From Alphaproteobacteria bacterium (GTDB lineage Bacteria; Pseudomonadota; Alphaproteobacteria; Micropepsales; Micropepsaceae): DNA of 5,525 nt. Made by a program: the position numbers and the translations under genes. Positions 4,827 through 5,525 of this stretch are shown here, piece by piece. Under the pieces are notes generated by a model. It saw only the letters and a program-made list of their open reading frames with translations. It searched no databases and was not told the DNA's origin. The stretch lies in NCBI GenBank assembly GCA_003131925.1, contig PKWC01000162.1, positions 32,857-38,381 on the forward strand, given 5' to 3'. Position 1 is the stretch's first letter. Every line of letters begins with the position of its first letter.

Positions 4827-5525
4827 ATGAGCGCGATTGCAGCCACGCCCGCCGCAGCGGATGATTCCGCGCGCCGCGGGATTGGCAGCCTGCGCACGAA
4901 GCTCCTCTATGGCTTCGGCTCCGTCGCGTTCGGGGTTAAGGACCAGGGTTTTTCGTATTTCCTTCTCTTCTTCTACAACCAGGTTGTGGGCGCGCCCTCG
5001 CAGATCGTGGGCAGGGCGATCGCCATTGCGCTCTTCGTCGACGCCTTCGCCGATCCGATCATCGGCCAGCTTTCCGACAATCTGCGCACGCGCTGGGGAC
5101 GGCGGCACCCCTTCATGTACGCGTCGGTGCTTCCCGTCACGATTGCCTATTTTCTTTTGTGGAACCCGCCGCACTGGCCACAAGCCGCGCTGTTTGCGTG
5201 GCTCGTTGGAATCATCATCGTCGTGCGGACCTTCATCTCCATGTACGAAATCCCGAGCTCCGCCCTGGTGGCCGAGCTGACGCCGGATTACGACCAGCGC
5301 ACATCGTTCTTCGCCTGGCGCTATCTCTTCGGCTGGCTCGGCGGATTGGGAATGACAATGCTCGCCTTCGGCGTGTTCTTCGCGCCGACGAAACGCTTTC
5401 CCGTGGGGCAGCTCAATCCGGACGGCTATTTCAGATATTCCATCGCCGCCTGCGCGCTGATCGTGGTTGCAATCTTCGTCTCAGCCGCGGGCACGCACAA
5501 ATTCATTCCCGGCTTCAGCGTGCCG
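4827..5525 (+). CDS. GPH-family (MelB-like, MFS_2) cation:solute symporter, N-terminal part
   Basis: The first 233 residues of an inner-membrane transporter that continues past the window edge. Members of the glycoside-pentoside-hexuronide family are about 450-500 residues with 12 helices and carry sugars or other solutes with Na+ or H+. The hydrophilic N-terminus (about 1-23) is followed by hydrophobic segments at about 28-50, 61-80, 97-112, 118-137, 166-186 and 204-221. The family signature is clear: LFVDAFADPIIGQLSDN then TRWGRRHPF (69-96). Asp72 and Asp76 have the spacing of the two helix-II aspartates that bind the cation in MelB. EIPSSALVAELTPDYDQRTS (141-160) is the second conserved segment, including the Arg after the loop. 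A stop codon lies two codons before the ATG, which fixes the earliest start, yet no ribosome site is visible. It is divergent from the VOC-dehydrogenase unit. The substrate is unknown; the adjacent hydroxy-acid enzyme hints at a related compound but does not show it. Confidence 0.88.
   Translation, partial: MSAIAATPAAADDSARRGIGSLRTKLLYGFGSVAFGVKDQGFSYFLLFFYNQVVGAPSQIVGRAIAIALFVDAFADPIIGQLSDNLRTRWGRRHPFMYASVLPVTIAYFLLWNPPHWPQAALFAWLVGIIIVVRTFISMYEIPSSALVAELTPDYDQRTSFFAWRYLFGWLGGLGMTMLAFGVFFAPTKRFPVGQLNPDGYFRYSIAACALIVVAIFVSAAGTHKFIPGFSVP

Noticed and set aside
1..5525. CRISPR array, tRNA/rRNA, riboswitch, phage or defence genes
   Set aside because: No regularly spaced repeats, no tRNA-like cloverleaf or rRNA sequence noticed, and every convincing protein belongs to ordinary metabolic or transport families.

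Overview
The window looks like a chromosomal segment of a GC-rich alphaproteobacterium, most likely of the order Hyphomicrobiales (Bradyrhizobium/Rhodopseudomonas-like). The grounds are the strong G/C preference at third codon positions, a nitrilase of the CWENYMPL type, and a GGCCGGG...CCCGGCC palindromic repeat whose sequence resembles intergenic repeats that I recall as abundant in that group. The genus is inference, not proven by the sequence.

Layout. Positions 101-403 (+) encode a small exported PepSY-domain protein. Positions 499-1443 (+) encode a complete nitrilase with its Glu-Lys-Cys catalytic triad. A strong stem-loop (1496-1537) separates it from the convergent gene at 1600-2646 (-), an extended SDR reductase of the dihydroflavonol-4-reductase type. 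Upstream of that gene, after a long imperfect hairpin with a short T tract (2718-2803), comes a two-gene minus-strand unit. Its first gene is a small VOC/glyoxalase-fold protein (4029-4418) and its second an FMN-dependent alpha-hydroxy-acid dehydrogenase (2818-3954), 74 bases apart. A 408-base non-coding region (4419-4826) holds a near-perfect 32-bp inverted repeat, each arm of which is itself a hairpin, plus small dyads that could be operators. Beyond it, diverging to the right, is the N-terminal part of a GPH-family (MelB-like) cation symporter (4827 to the window end; cut by the window edge, not broken).

How the genes may work together. All are small-molecule metabolism genes: a nitrile hydrolase, an NADP(H)-type aldehyde/ketone reductase, a hydroxy-acid oxidiser, a VOC protein and a solute symporter. 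One possible link is that a nitrilase acting on 2-hydroxynitriles releases 2-hydroxy acids, which are substrates for FMN-dependent dehydrogenases. The genes are not in one operon, so this is speculative. I see no mobile element genes, RNA genes, CRISPR array or defence system. The most notable features are the intergenic repeats and hairpins rather than a new gene system.
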